From Fistulifera solaris (lineage: Eukaryota; Bacillariophyta; Bacillariophyceae; Naviculales; Stauroneidaceae), in the NCBI GenBank assembly GCA_030295235.1, contig AP026134.1, positions 1,054,001 to 1,118,000 of the forward strand: a stretch of 64,000 nt of DNA, given 5' to 3'. The notes under the pieces were generated by a model, which was not told the DNA's origin, made no database searches, and saw only the letters and a program-made list of their open reading frames with translations. Made by a program: the position numbers and the translations under genes. Below are positions 60,237 through 64,000 of the stretch, one piece after another (position 1 is the first letter of the stretch; each line of letters begins with the position of its first letter).

Positions 60237-63124
60237 ATGCAACTTCGCGCTCGAAATGAATCATCATCTTCGCGGCAAGATTTTCACCCAAGAACGGCGG
60301 CGGAAATGACTCTCGACGAGAAAATTGCACAAATGGCGCAAATCGACATTAATACAATGATTCGCGATGACGGAAACGGCGGAAAGGAGTTGGATCCAGA
60401 TGCCGTCGAAGAATGGATTGGAAGAAAAGGTGTCGGGTCGGTTCTGAACGTCGTGATTGGAGGATTCTGGACCGCTCCACAGTACCGACAAGCCGTCATT
60501 GACATTCAAAAGGTCGCGAAGCAATATCGTCGCCCGCCCGTGATTTGGGGTATTGACACTGTACACGGAGCCAATTACATTCGAGGCGCGGTGGTGACAC
60601 CGCAGGCTATCAATTTGGCGGCTACCTTTAATCGAACGGCGGCCTATCAAGCCGGAAAGCTCGGAAGTCGTGATACGCGTGCCGGAGGGATGCCCTGGTT
60701 GTTTTCTCCTTTGCTGGGACTTTCTTTGGAGTCCAGATGGGGGCGTGTTTATGAAACATTCGGAGAAGATCCGCTTTTAGTTGGTGAAATGGCGTCCGCC
60801 ATGATTCATGGGATTCAGGAACCCACAGGTGTGGGAATTCCTTCGAGAGCGGCAGCTTGCGGCAAGCATTTCGTTGGATATTCACAGTCACACAATGGAC
60901 ACGATCGCTCTCCCAGTGCTATCCCTAGACGTCACTTATATCAGTATTATGTCCCGCCCTGGATAACTGCCATTTCAAAGGCAAAAGTTATGACAATTAT
61001 GGAAAGTTACGTGGAATACGATGGAGTTCCGAATGTGGCGAATCACGAGGCACTGGTTTACTTGTTGCGGAATCGCCTGGGATTCAAAGGAATGCTGGTG
61101 ACAGATTATAGAGAAATCAAGAATTTAGAGGAATGGCATCACGTGGCGAAAAACTACCAAGACGCTGTTCAAAAGACGCTGGCGCATGGTAGTGTTGACA
61201 TGAATATGGTTCCTGCCGATTACGATGAGTTTCAAAAAGGTATCCAAGAAGGAATTGCTTCGCACATTTTAACTGAGGATCGCATTACTGTCAGTGCGGA
61301 CCGCATCATCAACCTGAAGCAAGATCTTGGCATGTACGATGAAGAAGTCACTATGGATGATGACAACCTCCCACTTGTTGGAACAGATGTAGATGATGTT
61401 TATGCGACGGTGGTTCAGTCGATCGTTCTTGCGAAAAACAATAACGCGACTCTCCCACTGAACACTACGAGAGGTGGTACAACAGATCGGATAAAAGTAC
61501 TTGTCACCGGTCCCACATCTTCTTCGCGAATTTATTCCACGGGAGGATGGACTGGTGAGTGGCAAGGGAGTTCCGATAGAGGCCGAAGATAAATGGTTCT
61601 CTTATGGTAACTCGTTGCTCGAAGCATTTCAATTGGAATCGTCGATGGATGTAACCTTTCGATGCGGCGTAGATATTCTAGGTGACAATTGCGAAGATAA
61701 GAATGTCAGTACAAGCCTCTGGAATGAGGCGGAAGATGAGGTGAGAGACTGGATGGGAATTGGCCAAGACACAGAATCGATACAAAGAGCTGCAGAAGCG
61801 GGCTCTGTTGCTGATGTTATTGTTGTTGCTTTGGGTGAAGAGCCGTATGCGGAGAAGCCAGCTGATATCCGATCACTTGATTTACCTGCTGGTCAGTATA
61901 GTCTTGTCAAGCAACTTCGTGACAGTGCCCCTCAAGTAAAAATTGTTCTTGTTTTCTATGGGGGTCGTCCACGTTTGTTGCGTCCGGTAATTGAATCGGT
62001 TGACGCGGTGCTGATTGGCTTTCTCCCTGGACCTAGTGCCGCGCGAGCCGTCGTCGATATCGTCACCGGTCGCGTAAACCCAAGTGGACGTCTTCCAATC
62101 ACCTACCCATCATTTGACGACGGAGGTGGTGTACCTTACTTCCGTGCTGTGTCAGATCAGTGCACGTTAGGAGAAGGTCTCTTGCCGCATTGGCAGTATG
62201 GACCATGTGAAGTTCAGTGGCCGTTTGGTCACGGACTGAGCTTTACGGAGTTCGAGTACAGTCAATTTCGTGCAACTGGTGGAATCGATAGGGATCTCAA
62301 CCTCTCCATTATCGTCAAGAATAGTGGAGACAGAGCTGGCGCGGAAACTGTGATGTTCTTTACGTTTGATGACTTCCGTCCAACCACACCCGAATATAAG
62401 AGATTGCGAGCATTTGAAAAGGTATTTCTGCACCCCGGTGAGGAAAACAACTGTCGAGCTGACCGTTCCGTTGGACAGTCTACGATTCGTTGGATCTAGC
62501 GATGATAGTCATTATGTGATTGACCCTTCAATGACTTCCTGGGTTGGCGTGGGACACGACACAGACTGTCGGTATGCGAGAGAAAAAGATAGCGAACTTT
62601 GTATTCATCTCGTGGCACAAAACCCCCGTGCAACCTACAGTGGTGCATGCGAAGCTGCCTGCAATGTTTGGCGTGAAAGCAACTGTTCCATCGTCTTTGG
62701 TATGGTGGCGGATCGATGCGTTGACATGTGCTTTGACGACGGACGCTATCTCTCAAAAGAAGACGGTGGTGATCACGAAGGTTGGGGTTGGAACTACGTA
62801 AAGTGCATAGAATCTGTCGTTTACGGCTTTCAGGAGTCCGGATCAAAGGACCAATGCTGGCAGATGACATCTTTGTGCCGCGATATTTTTCATACCAGTA
62901 GCTTGTACGAGTCTGGATCAAGCTGGAGACATGATCGATCGTCATTTCAACAACAAGGCGTACCCGAAGCCAACTATGTTGCTTTGGTAATTGGATTGGT
63001 TGCCAGTGCTGTCGTGTTTGTCTTGATGCGTGGAGGTTGGGGCAGTTTTAAAAGGCAACGGCGAGAACCCGGGAACGCAGAGTTGGAATTTATGGCAGTT
63101 AATACCCAAGAAGTGCCTGCCTAG
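60237..63124 (+). CDS. Glycoside hydrolase family 3 beta-glucosidase-like, membrane-anchored, two extra bases
   Basis: About 960 residues. GH3 features: MTLDEKIAQMAQID, VIWGIDTVHGANYIRGA, GGMPWLFSPLLGLSLESRWG, CGKHFVGYSQSHNGHDR, the nucleophile-region G-F-K-G-M-L-V-T-D-Y (GMLVTDYREIKNLEEWHHV), the C-terminal GLGEEPYAEKPAD and GRLPITYPSFDDGG, WPFGHGLSFTEFEY. The C-terminal part is Cys-rich (CDRYAREKDSELC-like pattern) and ends with the helix VALVIGLVASAVVFVLM, a type I membrane anchor. Two one-base gains split it: GGG at 61566-61568 (corrected GEWQGVPIEAEDKW) and AAAA at 62444-62447 (corrected GEETTVELTVPLDSL). A signal peptide is expected but not in frame with 60237; see the frame at 60135. 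Confidence 0.85.
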
Positions 63125-63437
63125 GAAGGAAAGATGTTATGTACAAGTAGATCGATATTTATTGTAAGGTCTTAGCAACAATACAGTGGTCAGGCGTCCT
63201 CAAGCAACATTTGTCTCGAAAGCGTATACTAGCTTGTAGTGCATCTGGAGAAGCAATGAGAAGTATCGCATCGTCACCAGCACTTCTTGTATCAACGACT
63301 AAACAGAAGCTTTTTTGTGACCATCTCTCAAACGAATTCGAATGACCTAATCGGTAGTTGCCATCATTCTGTACAATATTGTGTTGCAATTGCTCGGCAT
63401 TGTATGGCGGGACAGCGATAAAGAAGAATGAAACTTA
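63125..63437. other. 313-bp convergent gap with an unexplained frame
   Basis: A minus-strand frame runs 63389-63159 (about 77 codons, extending upstream without an ATG) with ordinary-looking residues (SFCLVVDTRSAGDDAILL). It could be a 3' exon or a small gene. I could not connect it to the eIF2B-like gene in frame. Confidence 0.25.
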
Positions 63438-64000
63438 TCACTGTGCTTTCTCGCACGGGGGCGGTGGGAGCAATATTTCATTGAACAAGGATCTCGGAAT
63501 CTGTTCAAAAATAGGTTCAAGCGGAGGTGGAAATACATCGTCCCAAATCTTCCAGCGATCGGAACAGCAATAAGCAGGGCATTTCCCCTGTGCTGCCTTT
63601 ACCAGATCGGATGTTCCTATCTTGTTTACAATATACTCGCTCGTAACGCAATCACAGCCCACCAACACCAACTGAATGTTGCCATTTTTGACGCTTTCTA
63701 ACATTTTAGAATCTGAGAGACATTTAGATCTTTCCAAGTCTCCCGCCATCAGGATACCTTCGTCTCCTGGAGTACTCCGACTACAAACGACTTGAACACA
63801 ATAGTGTATTTGTTGAATGCGTTTCAGAGTCGCTAACAAGGTTGAGGAGCGACTGAACACGCCAATTACAAAGGACTCCCCATTGTATTGTTGTATTTGC
63901 TCAGAGATCCGACGCACGGCGAGTTCCACCGCTCGATTAGCTTCTCTATCCAGCGACGTCTGTATTTCAGCCAACATCGCTGATAGTTCTTGATCGGACG
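63438..64000 (-). CDS. eIF2B alpha/beta/delta-like protein, 5' end outside the window
   Basis: About 187 codons visible, the frame being open to the right edge, so the N-terminus is missing. The C-terminal Rossmann-like half of the eIF2B regulatory/MtnA family is recognisable: SFVIGVFSRSSTLLATLKRI, GILMAGDLERSKCL, QLVLVGCDCVTSEYIVNKIG (in place of V-G-A-D-x-[IV]..G..[VI]-N-K-x-G), TSDLVKAAQGKCPAYCCSDR and IFEQIPRSLFNEIL. These proteins act in guanine nucleotide exchange on eIF2 or related sugar-phosphate isomerisation. The replaced alanine (C in VGCDCV) suggests a divergent member. Confidence 0.7.
   Translation of the reverse strand, partial: SDQELSAMLAEIQTSLDREANRAVELAVRRISEQIQQYNGESFVIGVFSRSSTLLATLKRIQQIHYCVQVVCSRSTPGDEGILMAGDLERSKCLSDSKMLESVKNGNIQLVLVGCDCVTSEYIVNKIGTSDLVKAAQGKCPAYCCSDRWKIWDDVFPPPLEPIFEQIPRSLFNEILLPPPPCEKAQ

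Noticed and set aside
63159-63389. 3' exon of the eIF2B-like gene
   Set aside because: No intron could be found that joins the two in frame; kept only as an unexplained frame.
1-64000. tRNA, snRNA or rRNA genes
   Set aside because: A visual search for T-loop and known snRNA motifs in the gaps found none; a covariance-model scan would be decisive.

Overview
The window is eukaryotic nuclear DNA from a diatom, most probably a pennate diatom like Phaeodactylum. The evidence is: short GT-AG introns (about 70-150 bp) in otherwise compact genes; proteins that start with a signal peptide followed by an A-[ST]-A-F-[AT]-P type cleavage motif, which is the diatom plastid-targeting signature (MsrA near 29.6 kb, a small protein near 24.1 kb); a cyclin of the diatom type; a fused BIO3-BIO1 gene; and standard eukaryotic housekeeping genes (26S proteasome Rpt4, uL29, glycyl-tRNA synthetase, Hikeshi, a Nup133-like nucleoporin, inositol-3-phosphate synthase). 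No operons, rRNA, tRNA, CRISPR array or transposon was recognised.

Layout. 0-10 kb: Nup133-like gene, a secretory unknown head to head with it, an acidic/basic unknown, a cytochrome P450 and complex I NDUFA5. 10-16.5 kb: an 18-bp minisatellite with 14 copies, a small tautomerase-like gene, and a very long repetitive charged protein that probably spans 10.8-16.4 kb in one gene. 16.9-30 kb: a membrane protein, a FAD monooxygenase, a DIX-domain protein, a tubulin-tyrosine-ligase-like protein, a small plastid protein, a double SelW/Rdx-domain protein, a cyclin, enoyl-CoA hydratase and MsrA. 30-42 kb: glycyl-tRNA synthetase, BIO3-BIO1, an unknown nuclear-type protein, Hikeshi, a YG-rich acidic protein, an acetyltransferase and a CK2-like kinase. 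42-64 kb: a paralogue of the YG-rich protein, a secreted armadillo-like protein, an RRM protein, uL29, a BCL7-like protein, Rpt4, an FSH1-type hydrolase, an Mpv17/PMP22 protein, a RUS/DUF647 protein, a GNAT protein, inositol-3-phosphate synthase, a GH3 glycosidase and an eIF2B-like gene cut by the right edge. Genes alternate in strand, often converging with under 60 bp between stops or diverging from shared promoter gaps.

Two things shape the reading. First, about 20 coding sequences or exons are broken by apparent one-base gains or losses, nearly all in short homopolymers. They hit universally conserved proteins (uL29, GlyRS, inositol-phosphate synthase), so I treat them as consensus errors, not biology, and annotate each gene across the break. 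Second, the aminotransferase half of the biotin-synthesis fusion appears to have lost its catalytic lysine and other active-site motifs while remaining open, which is the most interesting biological observation here. Other notable items are a dispersed CATGACTG/CAGTCATG palindrome family in the intergenic DNA, an in-frame TGA in an acetyltransferase, and a pair of paralogues that share a basic RRCSVTKYSL box.
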